IMG/VR virus record: IMGVR_UViG_3300042934_000594
Span: 124,001-188,000 of that record
Direction: 5' to 3' (one strand)
DNA from: a virus
Length of the DNA stretch: 64,000 bases
Shown: piece after piece, positions 41,601 to 49,591 of the stretch
Layout: each line of letters opens with the position of its first letter
How positions within the stretch are numbered: the stretch's first letter is position 1
Program-made: the position numbers and the translations under genes
Notes under the pieces: generated by a model
Seen by the model: the letters and a program-made list of their open reading frames with translations, nothing else
What the model was told of the DNA's origin: nothing
Database searches by the model: none

Positions 41601-42742
41601 GACTTACCGTCAGTGCCTTTGAGGGCGTCGAGCCACTCTTCTTCGGTGCCGCCAAAACCTGCGGCTACCGCGAGTTGGAACGCCGACTTGCCCGCAAGCG
41701 ACGCTACCCACTCAGCCTCGGTCCCGGTGAAGCCGTTGATACGAGCCACTTCGTAGGCCGAGTTACCGTTGTCACCTTTGTCCCCCTTGAGGGAGGCAGT
41801 CCAGTCAGCCTCACTGCCGGCGAAACCTGCGGCCACAGCCACTTCATACGCAGATTTGCCAATCAGGCTTTCCAACCACTGGGCTTCGGTGTCTTCAAAG
41901 CCAGCCGCTTGGGCCACTTCAAAAGCCGACTTGCCGGTCAAGCTGGCGCGCCATTCGGCTTCAGTGCCCGTGAACCCTGCATCCTTGACCAGGTCGAATG
42001 CCGACTTACCTGGATTACCCTGATCGCCCTTATCCCCTTGATCGCCTTTATCACCGACCAATGAGGTCAGCCAATCGGCCTGAGTGCCGTCGAACCCGCC
42101 GGCTTGGGCGACCTCAAAGGCACTCTTGCCCACCAGGGACTTGAGCCATTCGGCTTCAGTGCCTACAAAACCTTCGGCCTTGGCCACTTGGTAGGCGTTC
42201 TTGCCCACAAGCGAAGCCAGCCATTGTGCTTCAGTACCGGAGAACCCACCGGCAGAAGCCAATTGATACGCGGTCTTACCGATCAGCGAGTTGAGCCACT
42301 GTGCTTCGGTCCCGGCAAAGCCGTTCTCGATGGCGACTTCATAGGCGCTCGAACCGGTGACGCCTTTGAGCGATTGAATCCACTGCACTTGGGTGCCAGT
42401 GAAGCCGTTTACCACGGCCACTTCATAGGCACTGTTACCTGGATCCCCTTTGACACCTTTAAGCGACGCTACCCATTGCGCTTCGGTACCGCTGAAGCCC
42501 AACTGTACGGCAACTTGATAGGCAGACTTGCCTTTGAGGGACTCGATCCACTGGGCTTCAGTGCCCGTGTAACCGTTGGCAACAGCAACCTCATAGGCGG
42601 ACTTGCCCTCGTTACTGCGCAACTTGGTGATCGAGATTTTCTTGTTGACCAACACTCCGTCCAGGCCACGTTGGATGATTTCAACAAACTCATCGCCAGT
42701 GAACGCTGTGACGAGCTCCAACTCTGAGATCTTGCCAGTCAT
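38684..42742 (-). CDS. Giant collagen-like repeat tail fibre (1352 aa)
   Basis: Start ATG 42742 (MTGKISELELVTAFTGDEF). The N-terminal about 45 residues form a likely virion-attachment module also present at the start of 43829-44296. Then come 22 copies of a roughly 24-residue repeat of the form SAYEVAV-x-x-GF-x-GTEAEWL-x-SL, separated in places by Gly-x-y collagen-like runs (GDKGDKGD, GDQGDKGD) and by short beta modules (e.g. DLPTVGNQPGDCYIINETMY). The C-terminal about 180 residues form a globular tip with repeated WVxLxVGEAPxDG modules. A trimer with collagen rods is expected. The repeats explain the CRISPR-like periodicity of the DNA here. Confidence 0.8.
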   Translation of the reverse strand: MTGKISELELVTAFTGDEFVEIIQRGLDGVLVNKKISITKLRSNEGKSAYEVAVANGYTGTEAQWIESLKGKSAYQVAVQLGFSGTEAQWVASLKGVKGDPGNSAYEVAVVNGFTGTQVQWIQSLKGVTGSSAYEVAIENGFAGTEAQWLNSLIGKTAYQLASAGGFSGTEAQWLASLVGKNAYQVAKAEGFVGTEAEWLKSLVGKSAFEVAQAGGFDGTQADWLTSLVGDKGDQGDKGDQGNPGKSAFDLVKDAGFTGTEAEWRASLTGKSAFEVAQAAGFEDTEAQWLESLIGKSAYEVAVAAGFAGSEADWTASLKGDKGDNGNSAYEVARINGFTGTEAEWVASLAGKSAFQLAVAAGFGGTEEEWLDALKGTDGKSAFEIAVENGFNGEESAWLESLVGKSAYDTAKSLGFAGSQADWIASLKGDKGDKGEPGDDGGLGVGTRIIGTLAAESDLPAVETVDEGESYIIGDDLWTMYQGAWSNVGQIRGERGLNAYELAQQNGFEGTYEEWFETLRGTDGLGLRILGSYPDVAQLPTVGNQPGDCYIINETMYVWDNTKWAKVGQVGPEGKSAFAIAQANGYQGTQAQWLASLVGKTAFQTAKDNGFTGTEAEWLASLVGKTNYQIAVKNGFEGTEAEWLLTIKGDQGDKGDKGDKGDQGIPANSVKILGQFPSAEDLPATDNQPGDAYYVNRHLFVFSATDGWIDLGTLGGTSAYEAAVDEGFEGTLTEWLASLHGQGVYELAVAEGFTGTKDEFLKTLVGKSAYEAAKTGGYTGTEAEWLASLKGDKGDQGDKGDQGDSIKGDQGDPGKDLAITGVYDSVDELPDVATAAPYEAVIGGQRLYLNINNAWVDGGTYVGPKGDDGDKGDKGDKGDQGDKGDPGAQGNGLEITGVIQSVDELPTTGQQMGDAYLQINGDLYIYTGTGFTNAGNLKGVKGDKGDKGDIGLTGPTGASLKLKGAVQEASDLPPEGNEEGDVYFVKGVMTVFHDEAWVAFNDLTGPSAYDIAVMLGFEGLEQDWLNSLKGEQGLMGPGVKILGKLASTADLPADGILGEGYLINSHFWGWTGSAYEDLGNITGPKGDKGEPGVGIKGDKGDKGDKGARGSLWLNDTRDPGLVDGSAGDYWYNTLTQEYFTKSNTTTWTSLGHFGGGNVYSPSDDGKIYGRKGANWVELAVGEAPTDGKPYIRENGQWVALPVGEAPVDGAAYFRKDGQWVKYTAPASGISDAPTDVPGAVYQRKDGAWARFNRYDLALAQLPTATSSELDFAVAQVFNFTQTAARTLTFKNQPAADRSMTVVIFINGNTGAITWPANVSWNQNTAPVLGTTITVVTLVWNGAKWIGSTGASY
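39652..42601 (-). repeat. 22-copy SAYEVA...GTEAEWL tandem repeat inside the fibre gene
   Basis: Counted by eye from the translated fibre: 22 copies, most directly adjacent, the last ending near 39650. Copies differ mainly in the middle four residues and in whether GDKGD-type linkers follow. Two more copies of the same motif occur in the 43829-44296 protein, so the unit is mobile between fibre genes. Confidence 0.8.
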
Positions 42743-42848
42743 TTCGACTTCCCCTGCTGTGATACCCGATGGGCTTGCGCCCGTTTTACCCCGGCCGCTA
42801 CGTTGGCCGGTAATAACGTTTCAAACTCATAGATAAATGTATTTTTTC

Positions 42849-42884
42849 CCGAGACGGCATAAAAGCAGCCCCCGAAGGGACTGC
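42849..42884 (-). terminator. Terminator of the minus-strand fibre gene 42902-43759
   Basis: On the minus strand GCAGTCCC-TTCG-GGGGCTGC (42884-42865) is followed by TTTTATGCCGTCTC. Shows the recurrent tail in the reverse orientation. Confidence 0.8.
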
Positions 42885-42901
42885 CTGTTTTGCGGGACAG
42901 C

Positions 42902-43759
42902 TTACGCCAACACGCCTTCGTCCAGAGTCCAGGAACCATCCTGTTCTTTGGTGAAGCCGATGTCGGTCAGCAGCGCTTGCAGGCCTGCTGCGGTCGCGAA
43001 CTTGGCATCGTCAGTACCTTCGATCAGTTCAGCACCAGTCGCCTTGACAGGCAGAACCGGGGCTTCTGGCGCGGTGTACTTGAGTTTGCCCGTGGCCGCG
43101 TCGTATTCCAGGCCGGCGTCGGAGGCGGCATCAAGGCTGATGGCTTGCCGAGCACGTTCGTCGGTGAAGTACTTGTTGCCCGCACCTTCAGTAACCTGGT
43201 CAGTGCTACCAGGCGAGGCAACGATTTCCAGGTACTGCGTGCCAGTCCAACGGAAGGCGCCAGCGCCGTCAGCTGCCACGTAGATCTTGCCGGATTCACC
43301 TTCAGCTGGGAAGTCAGCTTCGGTTGGGAATTCCAGCACGTCATCGACGTAGGAAGGCAGGATGCCAGCTTTCAGGAAACCGGTGGTGCCTTCGAACAGG
43401 TCAGCCGTGGCGGCTTTGCCTGCAACCACGAGGGTCAGGTCATCAACAGACTGTTTGCTGGCCATGGTGGCCAACGCTTCAGACAGGGTTTCCGACAGGG
43501 CGTCGAGGTCCGAGTCATTGGCTTTGGCCAACAGGGCTTCAGTCAGACCAGGGATGTCCGACAGTTCCAGAGCACCAACCTTCTGGTCAATCAGAGCACC
43601 GATCTGGGCTTCGCTCAGACCGCCGATCAGGTGACCACCTGCGGTCACGCCATCTTGCACGTAGACCTGGTTGGTTTGAGTGTCGACCACCAGACTGCCG
43701 GCAGGACCTACATAGGCGCCGACCAGGGCGGTAGTACCGCGCTTGAGTTTAACGATCAT
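42902..43759 (-). CDS. Short tail-fibre protein with phage adhesin-type N-terminus (285 aa)
   Basis: Start ATG 43759 with GGAG; the TTG at 43771 overlaps the SD and is rejected. The first 45 residues (KLKRGTTALVGAYVGPAGSL then VVDTQTNQVYVQDG) match the N-terminal module of many phage tail fibres and adhesins. Then come helical rod segments (LSEAQIGALIDQKV, ALSETLSEALATM) and a beta tip (YVAADGAGAFRWTGTQYLEIV). Likely part of a fibre complex with the genes on either side. Confidence 0.6.
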   Translation of the reverse strand: MIVKLKRGTTALVGAYVGPAGSLVVDTQTNQVYVQDGVTAGGHLIGGLSEAQIGALIDQKVGALELSDIPGLTEALLAKANDSDLDALSETLSEALATMASKQSVDDLTLVVAGKAATADLFEGTTGFLKAGILPSYVDDVLEFPTEADFPAEGESGKIYVAADGAGAFRWTGTQYLEIVASPGSTDQVTEGAGNKYFTDERARQAISLDAASDAGLEYDAATGKLKYTAPEAPVLPVKATGAELIEGTDDAKFATAAGLQALLTDIGFTKEQDGSWTLDEGVLA

Positions 43760-43828
43760 GCTGTTCTCCAAGGTGTTGCGTGAATCGGCTTATGAGCAGT
43801 ATGCCCCAGCCTCACACAATAGGTGACT

Positions 43829-44296
43829 TTACGAACGGATGGTGAGCTCGCCTTCATCGATGACCAACTCACCGGCATCGTTTACCACAAAACCCAGTCG
43901 CTCAAGCGCTCGAACAACGGGTACATCTAGTGGGGTCCACTCCCCCACCGTATCGCCTGCAACCAACACGTGCCCTTTAACGTCTGGGGTAACGCTGTAC
44001 AGCGCCCCGAGGGCGGTGATCCAATCCGTTTGTGTCCCTGGGAAACCCTGATCGACAGCGATGTCATAGGCCGATTTCCCAACCAGCGTGGCAAGCCACT
44101 CTTCTTCAGTCCCTTCAAAGCCATGCTTGACGGCAATCTCGTACGCCGACCCGGTACTGAGTTCCAAGTCCCGCTTGATCGTCTGCAAACTGACCTGGCG
44201 GTTCTTGAACGTGCCTGCCACCTGAACCACGACTTCAAACAGCGCATCGAGGGTCAGCTTTTCAGCCGGTTGCATTTGTGAAATTTTGCCTGCCAT
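43829..44296 (-). CDS. Mini tail-fibre protein with two fibre repeats (155 aa)
   Basis: Start ATG 44296 with AAGGA. Residues 1-47 (MAGKISQMQPAEKLTLDALF) match the N-terminal attachment module of the giant fibre, followed by two SAYEIAV...GTEEEWL-type repeats and a short C-terminal domain (GHVLVAGDTVGEWTPLDVPV). A cut-down paralogue of the 38684-42742 fibre, perhaps an assembly or connector subunit. Confidence 0.65.
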   Translation of the reverse strand: MAGKISQMQPAEKLTLDALFEVVVQVAGTFKNRQVSLQTIKRDLELSTGSAYEIAVKHGFEGTEEEWLATLVGKSAYDIAVDQGFPGTQTDWITALGALYSVTPDVKGHVLVAGDTVGEWTPLDVPVVRALERLGFVVNDAGELVIDEGELTIRS

Positions 44297-44311
44297 CGCT
44301 GTGTCCTTAGG

Positions 44312-45160
44312 TTACGCTAGCAGCTTCTTGGCGCGGGTGTATTCAGCTGCCAGCTTGGTGTCGTATTGATTTTTGGCGTAGCCTGCACCGTTGTACAGGC
44401 GGGCGAAATTCACCCAGTCTTGCGTTTGGATGGCCTTGAGCAAACCGCGCTGAGACTGGATAAACTTGACGAAAGCTTCCAGCTGCATACGTTCACTGAC
44501 GTACATCGAGGCGACGAACGCATCGACGCTGGCAAAGCCCAGCAGTTCCCAGTGGAAGCCCATGATCTGGTACGCCCCCCACGAGGCCGATTCCAGCGCT
44601 GCGGCCTTATTGATGAGCTTAGCCTTCTCCAGGCGGTCGTATTCCCGTGAACCGCCGATGTAACCGCCGGACTTGGTATTCACCAGACCCGGTTGGTTGG
44701 CCATGAACGGCGCTGGCTTGATGTCGTGCTCATCGAGCATGCGGTACATGATGTGGCGTTCGAACAGAATCACGGGACGACCGTCATCAAAGAAGCCGTG
44801 ACCGCGTGATTCCACGGCGTTGACGCACATCACTGACGCAACGTCTGTGCGCAGTGCACCGGCCGCCCATACAAGGTCAGCTTGACTGAGCAGTTTCAGG
44901 CTGACAGGGCAGCAGCCCCGAAGGATCTTGATGGTCTTAGGACCCGCAATTCCATCAGCTACCAGGTTGTTCTTGGTCTGAACAGCCCGGACGAACTTTT
45001 CGGTGGTAGGGCCGAAATCGCCATCGGGTTTGAGTTGGTAACCGGCGTTGACCAGAAGCTGTTGCAGCTCCAGGACCTCGGCACCTTTATCACCACGACG
45101 CAATACGGCATCTTTCGCAACTGCGACCCGATCTTCGGCGCCCAGTGTCGACAGATCCAT
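44312..45160 (-). CDS. Endolysin: PG-binding domain plus N-acetylmuramidase (282 aa)
   Basis: Start ATG 45160 with TAGGAG (MDLSTLGAEDRVAVAKDAVL); the longer ORF upstream has no SD. Residues about 20-85 form a PG_binding_1 module (GDKGAEVLELQQLLVNAGYQ, then DGDFGPTTEKFVRAVQ). Residues about 100-282 match the N-acetylmuramidase (DUF3380-type) domain, with Glu117 in NAVESRG as the expected catalytic acid, SWGAYQIMGFHW and ARLYNGAGYAKNQYD. Cuts peptidoglycan during lysis; it lacks a signal peptide and so needs a holin or another export route. This two-domain order matches endolysins of Pseudomonas jumbo phages. Confidence 0.9.
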   Translation of the reverse strand: MDLSTLGAEDRVAVAKDAVLRRGDKGAEVLELQQLLVNAGYQLKPDGDFGPTTEKFVRAVQTKNNLVADGIAGPKTIKILRGCCPVSLKLLSQADLVWAAGALRTDVASVMCVNAVESRGHGFFDDGRPVILFERHIMYRMLDEHDIKPAPFMANQPGLVNTKSGGYIGGSREYDRLEKAKLINKAAALESASWGAYQIMGFHWELLGFASVDAFVASMYVSERMQLEAFVKFIQSQRGLLKAIQTQDWVNFARLYNGAGYAKNQYDTKLAAEYTRAKKLLA

Positions 45161-45203
45161 ATTTGTTACTCCTAGGGTGGGTGTTGCATTAAGTGAGGTT
45201 GTG

Positions 45204-45569
45204 TTATTGAGGAATGTCGCGTGCGATCTGCTCGGCCACTGCGGCTGCAACGTCAAAGCTCTCAAGCTCCTCCGATGACGACAGCCGGTGGATAATGTCA
45301 GCCACACGTTGCTCAGCACGGATGCATCGTTCCAGGTAACTTCCGACCCCATACACGTAGGTCGCAATATTGGCAGCGTTCAGTACGATCGTCTCTTTCC
45401 CACTCCACCAGTCCAGACTGGGTGGGGCATTCTCACGCATGAGAACTTGATGAGCCGACAGCAGGTTGGCGTACGTGCCCTGATTAACGTTGAGAAGATG
45501 TCCTTCAACGGTGACCGAATGGGTGAGTGCTTCGAGTTCACCCATCAGGCCGACAATGCATCTATCCAC
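45204..45569 (-). CDS. Unknown protein near the lysis genes (121 aa)
   Basis: GTG starts at 45575 and 45569 are possible; the SD AAGGAG ends directly at the first, so the second (45569) is preferred. Helical, soluble, acidic near the C-terminus (LSSSEELESFDVAAAVAEQ). No family recognised. Confidence 0.45.
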   Translation of the reverse strand: MDRCIVGLMGELEALTHSVTVEGHLLNVNQGTYANLLSAHQVLMRENAPPSLDWWSGKETIVLNAANIATYVYGVGSYLERCIRAEQRVADIIHRLSSSEELESFDVAAAVAEQIARDIPQ

Positions 45570-45578
45570 GCTCACTCC

Positions 45579-46127
45579 TTAAGCGGTTTCGAGCAAACGA
45601 ATGCTCCCGTCTTCTAACTGCCGTGGTGTGCCGTCTTCGAGCAAGCGCGCGTTCGGGTTGACGCCAGAGCTGATGACTTCAATCTGCACTTCTCCGTAAT
45701 ACACATAGGAGCTGCTCAGGATCTTCATCGTGTAGATAAACGGCTTAGCACCGTCGCTCAACGTGGTGTTGCCCCAATCCACGTCAGTCGCGTCCAAGAA
45801 ACGGTTACGCGAACGGTTGATCTCCAGGGCAATGGAGCGGGCGGTGATCGCCCCTTGCACCACGATCTTGGGTTTAAGGCCCAAGCTCTTGGCAATGTCA
45901 AGGCGCCGGAACGCCAACCAACTTTTGATGTTGGTCCACTGGTTGTCCAGCTCCACAAAGGAGCGACCAGGAATCAGCGAGGTAGGACTGTGTGTCAGGT
46001 CACCGAAGACGGCGTACTCTTCACGAACGTCCAGATGGGGCAGACCTTTCTGGATCAGTGCCACCAGGGCCTGTTTACCAGGAAGGTCGTAGGGGAAATC
46101 GTCATCAATGGGGATCAGAGTGTTCAT
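45579..46127 (-). CDS. Unknown virion-type protein (182 aa)
   Basis: Start ATG 46127 (MNTLIPIDDDFPYDLPGKQA) with GAGG; an upstream in-frame start at 46256 would lie across the terminator and is rejected. C-terminus LLEDGTPRQLEDGSIRLLET looks like a repeated short ending of tail proteins. Soluble, no TM segment. Role unknown. Confidence 0.45.
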   Translation of the reverse strand: MNTLIPIDDDFPYDLPGKQALVALIQKGLPHLDVREEYAVFGDLTHSPTSLIPGRSFVELDNQWTNIKSWLAFRRLDIAKSLGLKPKIVVQGAITARSIALEINRSRNRFLDATDVDWGNTTLSDGAKPFIYTMKILSSSYVYYGEVQIEVISSGVNPNARLLEDGTPRQLEDGSIRLLETA

Positions 46128-46182
46128 GAGGGCCTCGGGGACTGGTTTAAAAAGTGAGTCCACATAGCATATCAATTCGAGG

Positions 46183-46214
46183 CGGCATAACGCCCTTCCC
46201 GTCAGGGAGGGGCG
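46183..46214. terminator. Terminator hairpin with TTATGCCG flanks
   Basis: CGCCCTTCCC-GTCA-GGGAGGGGCG (46191-46214) with GGCGGCATAA at its left; the arms pair with one G-U wobble on the plus strand. It lies between the TM gene ending at 46223 and the 45579-46127 gene, both minus, so it probably ends minus transcripts. Confidence 0.65.
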
Positions 46215-46222
46215 TATGTCGG

Positions 46223-46648
46223 TTAAGTGTTGCCGTTGTTCTGTGCGTTGTTCCAACCTTCGATCAGTTGCCCGATCAAACCGAACGTGCCTTTGATCAT
46301 CTCCATCAGTAGATCAAAGTAGTTGTGGCTCAGTGGGGTGTCGTTAAACACTTCCGCTAAAGCGATTAAAACAAACACAACAACCAACGGGACCGCAAGG
46401 ACCAGAATGGCAGTCTGGTAGCTGTCTTTCCCACGAACAGCCCCCAAGCTCTTATTGAGCATGCGGTCTTGCTTGACCTGGTCCGGGCATTGGTACACCT
46501 GGCTCAGGACGGTACTCCCTGGCATATCAAGCGTGATAGGGGTGTCGCCACCCAATGTTGCATTTACAAAAGCCCGAATCGTTTTGGAAAATGGACTTTT
46601 AGACAATGGTTCATCCCCGAGATCAATCAGTGCCTCCTCCAGTGTCAT
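46223..46648 (-). CDS. Single-TM protein beside the spanins, candidate holin-like (141 aa)
   Basis: Start ATG 46648 with GGAG. One TM helix lies at residues 77-100 (ILVLAVPLVVVFVLIALAEV) with an acidic N-terminus and a polar C-terminus (FGLIGQLIEGWNNAQNN). It overlaps the o-spanin gene by 26 bases, as lysis partners often do. A single TM with long N-terminus is not a classical holin, so the holin idea is weak. Confidence 0.5.
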   Translation of the reverse strand: MTLEEALIDLGDEPLSKSPFSKTIRAFVNATLGGDTPITLDMPGSTVLSQVYQCPDQVKQDRMLNKSLGAVRGKDSYQTAILVLAVPLVVVFVLIALAEVFNDTPLSHNYFDLLMEMIKGTFGLIGQLIEGWNNAQNNGNT

Positions 46649-47009
46649 GGTGGTTCTCCAAAGCTGATTGCTTTTTGTCGTATAACTGCCGCAGCTTTTC
46701 TAGCTGCTTGTTACAGTTTCCGACTGCATCGGTCTGCGCGTCGGCGTAGTCCTTCATCACCAAAAATCGCGCTTCCCATTTCGTGGGCGCCTTGGGGTAG
46801 AGGCGTTGAGCGTAGATCAACTCTTCGGCCGTCGGCGGTACCGCAACGTAGCAGTTTGCGGTCAGGGTACTAGGGGGTGCAACCAGGGTTGGCTCCGGTG
46901 GCGGTGCAGTAACGTGCGTGCATCCGGTCAGCCAGGTCAGTGAGAGCAGCGATAACCAAAGGATCATCTTCATCTGCTGGAGCGGGCGAGACAGTAGGTT
47001 TGACAGCAT
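46623..47009 (-). CDS. Outer-membrane spanin (Rz1-like lipoprotein, 128 aa)
   Basis: Start ATG 47009 with AAGGA. Signal sequence with lipobox TWLTGC (Cys30), then a proline-rich stretch (TAPPPEPTLVAPPSTL) typical of Rz1, and a helical C-terminus. It overlaps the i-spanin gene by 140 bases in another frame, the usual arrangement of Rz/Rz1 pairs. It would connect to the outer membrane for the final lysis step. Confidence 0.8.
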   Translation of the reverse strand: MLSNLLSRPLQQMKMILWLSLLSLTWLTGCTHVTAPPPEPTLVAPPSTLTANCYVAVPPTAEELIYAQRLYPKAPTKWEARFLVMKDYADAQTDAVGNCNKQLEKLRQLYDKKQSALENHHDTGGGTD

Positions 47010-47436
47010 GTGGCTTTTCCTTGCGGACCGATTTTATTTGAGCTGATGTTCGAGCAGCGCTTGCAGTTGAGCGAGTCGGTACAGCAACCCGAGCAGCTGG
47101 TACAGGCTGAACATCATGAGCGCCACCAGCAGAAGGCTCAGGATGGGCCGTCGCCAGGAAGGCGGCGGAATCAGCTTGCCGACTCTTTGCTTGAAGCTCT
47201 CGGCGTTCGGTCGTCGCTTGAACATATTCAGCCACAGCCTTGTCAGCGGCTTGGTAGGTCTTGGCTTGGAAGGCGTTGGCCCGCTCCAAGCGTTGGTTGT
47301 CCACACCCAGCACAATGTTTTTGTCTTTAGCGGCCTGCCACTTGTTAAAGCTGACGTAGCCCACTACCCCTGCTACCGCAAGTACTCCGAGCAGCACCCA
47401 CTCAAACCACTTCACACCCTTGAGTAGTTGAAACAT
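46870..47436 (-). CDS. Inner-membrane spanin (Rz-like, 188 aa)
   Basis: Start ATG 47436 with GAGGA. One TM helix (WVLLGVLAVAGVVGYVSF, residues about 13-30), then a coiled-coil stretch (NQRLERANAFQAKTYQAAD), a Pro/Ala-rich linker and a C-terminal helix (VIAALTDLADRMHARY). Partner of the overlapping o-spanin. Confidence 0.8.
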   Translation of the reverse strand: MFQLLKGVKWFEWVLLGVLAVAGVVGYVSFNKWQAAKDKNIVLGVDNQRLERANAFQAKTYQAADKAVAEYVQATTERRELQAKSRQADSAAFLATAHPEPSAGGAHDVQPVPAARVAVPTRSTASAARTSAQIKSVRKEKPHAVKPTVSPAPADEDDPLVIAALTDLADRMHARYCTATGANPGCTP

Positions 47437-47453
47437 ATTGATTCCTCAGACAG

Positions 47454-48020
47454 TCACACCAAAAAGAGGAAGTAGTAAATACCGACAGCGACGGAGTCGA
47501 TGCTGTGCTCATCTAGATCGTCCGTGAGGACGTCACCCCAGTCAATGTCACGACGGCTTTGCAACGCGTGTTTCACGTCCTCCTTGGTGGATTTCTTACT
47601 AAAGGCCACACCAGCGGCTTTCTTAGCCGTGGGTGGGTCAACCAAGCACAATGGTAGAAAGGGGTCGTAACGAAAGACCATGTTGCGGATCATCACGATG
47701 CATTCAATCAGCCCGGCAAACGCTTGCGGGAAACGCCCTAGAAAAGGCGATTCCGCAATCACCGCATGGGGCCGAAATTGCAGCAGGGTGTTGAGCAGCA
47801 AATCCCCCAGGTTCATCAAGCGCGCAATCCGCTTGCCGTAGGTTTCCCCTACGGAGTCGTACAGCGGGTTATTGTCTTTGGCTTCGAGGGTAAAGCACTC
47901 CACGATGCGAAAGGCGTGTGTCCCCACGTGCCACTCCCACAGGGTAATGCCCATGGTCATTGTGCCTGGGTCAATACTGAGCAGTCGAAACGGCTCGTTT
48001 GACTCAGGCATGGTCAGCAT
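47454..48020 (-). CDS. RuvC-like crossover-junction endonuclease (188 aa)
   Basis: Start ATG 48020 with AAGGAA. RNase H-like fold: first acidic residue Asp17 in LLSIDPGTMTMGI, second Glu90 in HAVIAESPFLG, and a C-terminal EHSIDSVAVG with Asp175. These match RuvC-family resolvases that cut four-way junctions during recombination-dependent replication and packaging. Surrounded by virion genes; its own regulation is not visible. Confidence 0.75.
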   Translation of the reverse strand: MLTMPESNEPFRLLSIDPGTMTMGITLWEWHVGTHAFRIVECFTLEAKDNNPLYDSVGETYGKRIARLMNLGDLLLNTLLQFRPHAVIAESPFLGRFPQAFAGLIECIVMIRNMVFRYDPFLPLCLVDPPTAKKAAGVAFSKKSTKEDVKHALQSRRDIDWGDVLTDDLDEHSIDSVAVGIYYFLFLV

Positions 48021-48029
48021 GGGAATTCC

Positions 48030-48920
48030 TTAGCTAAGCCAAACAGCGGCGTTAGCATCATCTTCACCCAGGGTCGGTTCAACACCACCCACGTCGAAGG
48101 TGAACTCAGCGCCGTTGGACGCGTAGCCCAGCGAGTGGTTGGTGCCGATGAACACGTTCACTTGCACCGCGATCGCTTCCAGGTACGAGAAGTTAGCACC
48201 CGTGCCCGATTGACCCGGTACCGTGCGGTCCACACCCGAGCACAGCGCCAGTTCCGACAGCACCGGCGAACGCGCCGAGCCGGTACGGATTTTGTGGGCA
48301 GCCAGAATCTCGGCCACGTCTTCAGCTGTGAGGTTGGCTTTGATGATGGCCGAAGCCGAGATGGAGCGGTCCGAACCCAGAACAATACCCGAGTTGGAAA
48401 TCTCAGGACGCTTGGGGTTCAGGTCGTCAGTGGTCGGTACGTACTGGGTCACGGTCTCAACCCCGTCCACTACCTCGATCTGTTGCAGCATCGGCAACAC
48501 CCCGTCCAGGTTCAGACGACGCAGGTAGTAGGCAAAGTACTGCACGCCATTGTGCGATTCGATCCGGCGCAGGGCGTATTGCGCCCGGCGGTTGGCCGGC
48601 AGATCGTTGGACAGCTCACGCAGGACAAACGGAATCTGCCCGTACAGGCCAGCATCGTTGGAGCGGTGCGGTACGGGGATGGTTTCATCCGAACCGTCAT
48701 CCGCTTTCTGCGTGGCGTGACCCAGGTTACCAATGGCCAGGTAACGCATGTTCGGCACTTCGTTGGCGTTGGGCTTGACCTTGGCCTGAATGTTCAAACG
48801 CTCGTTCAACGTGGTGTTGGGAATCAGCGTAAACGGCAACCCCAAGGTCTTGGTGGTTTGCAGGTACACGCCGTATGCGGTACGGGTGACGCTGATGATC
48901 TCTTGGTCAATGGCGGACAT
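48030..48920 (-). CDS. Virion structural protein, tail-tube or baseplate candidate (296 aa)
   Basis: Start ATG 48920 with AGGAG. Beta-rich, no TM. Has [20 protein letters not shown] and FVGTNHS-type turns. In jumbo phages proteins of this size and position are often tail-tube or baseplate, but I recognise no specific family, so the function is inferred. Confidence 0.45.
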   Translation of the reverse strand: MSAIDQEIISVTRTAYGVYLQTTKTLGLPFTLIPNTTLNERLNIQAKVKPNANEVPNMRYLAIGNLGHATQKADDGSDETIPVPHRSNDAGLYGQIPFVLRELSNDLPANRRAQYALRRIESHNGVQYFAYYLRRLNLDGVLPMLQQIEVVDGVETVTQYVPTTDDLNPKRPEISNSGIVLGSDRSISASAIIKANLTAEDVAEILAAHKIRTGSARSPVLSELALCSGVDRTVPGQSGTGANFSYLEAIAVQVNVFIGTNHSLGYASNGAEFTFDVGGVEPTLGEDDANAAVWLS

Positions 48921-48931
48921 TCACAAAACTC

Positions 48932-49561
48932 CTAAGTGCCAGTTGTTGCTAAGCAAAGATGTTGATCGATAAACTGCTGAGCGCAGCGCTTGAACAATTC
49001 GGTGGGTGCCAGGGTGCTCTGACAGAACCCTGGATCAATACTGTTGTACGATAAGGTATCTACGTAGCTTTCTAGCTTTCCGCCACGGCGATAGAACACG
49101 GTGTAATCCAGCGTGCTCGGTTGTTGCTTGAGTTCGTGCGTGTCCAGATCACGCACCAGGCGTTCCACACAACGGACGCCTTGTACCTGGATGGCGGTCC
49201 CGGGGTCTATGCGCCCTTGGGTGTCGCCATCGGGCGTGGTCTCTGGGTGTTGGCGAGCAGGCCTTCCAGGAATGAGTCGTGGCAGCGGGTCTTGCCGACG
49301 TTGCAGCACTTGCGTGATGGCCAGTGCTTCCAACTCCGCCTCACTGTAGGTACGTGGCTCTAAGTCCACGTACCAACGAATCTCCCCTTCAAGCTTGTAG
49401 ACGGTGGGCAATCCTTTACACTGCGCATCAAACCACGTCCATACAGAGTAGGCCAGACTACAGCGGGGTTTAAGCCCATAGAGGATTTTCACCTCTAGCT
49501 CACTGATCAACGCGTACCGCGATGCGTCGAGTTTAAAGTACCCCTTGATTGCCGGATTCAT
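48932..49561 (-). CDS. Unknown protein (209 aa)
   Basis: Start ATG 49561 after GAGGGGTAGTAA. Mixed composition with a proline-rich middle (RLIPGRPARQHPETTPDGDT) and Cys residues; no TM segment. No family recognised; it lies between structural genes. Confidence 0.45.
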   Translation of the reverse strand: MNPAIKGYFKLDASRYALISELEVKILYGLKPRCSLAYSVWTWFDAQCKGLPTVYKLEGEIRWYVDLEPRTYSEAELEALAITQVLQRRQDPLPRLIPGRPARQHPETTPDGDTQGRIDPGTAIQVQGVRCVERLVRDLDTHELKQQPSTLDYTVFYRRGGKLESYVDTLSYNSIDPGFCQSTLAPTELFKRCAQQFIDQHLCLATTGT

Positions 49562-49591
49562 TTACTACCCCTCCCCGAGTAGGCACCCTAC

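Noticed and set aside
38627-41602. Long plus-strand open frame of 991 codons across the fibre gene
   Set aside because: It is the antisense shadow of the repetitive fibre gene. It has repeats only because the fibre does.
39650-42601. Regular DNA repeats that could look like a CRISPR array
   Set aside because: The period is codon-based, the units encode a known-type fibre repeat, and there are no constant direct repeats with unique spacers.
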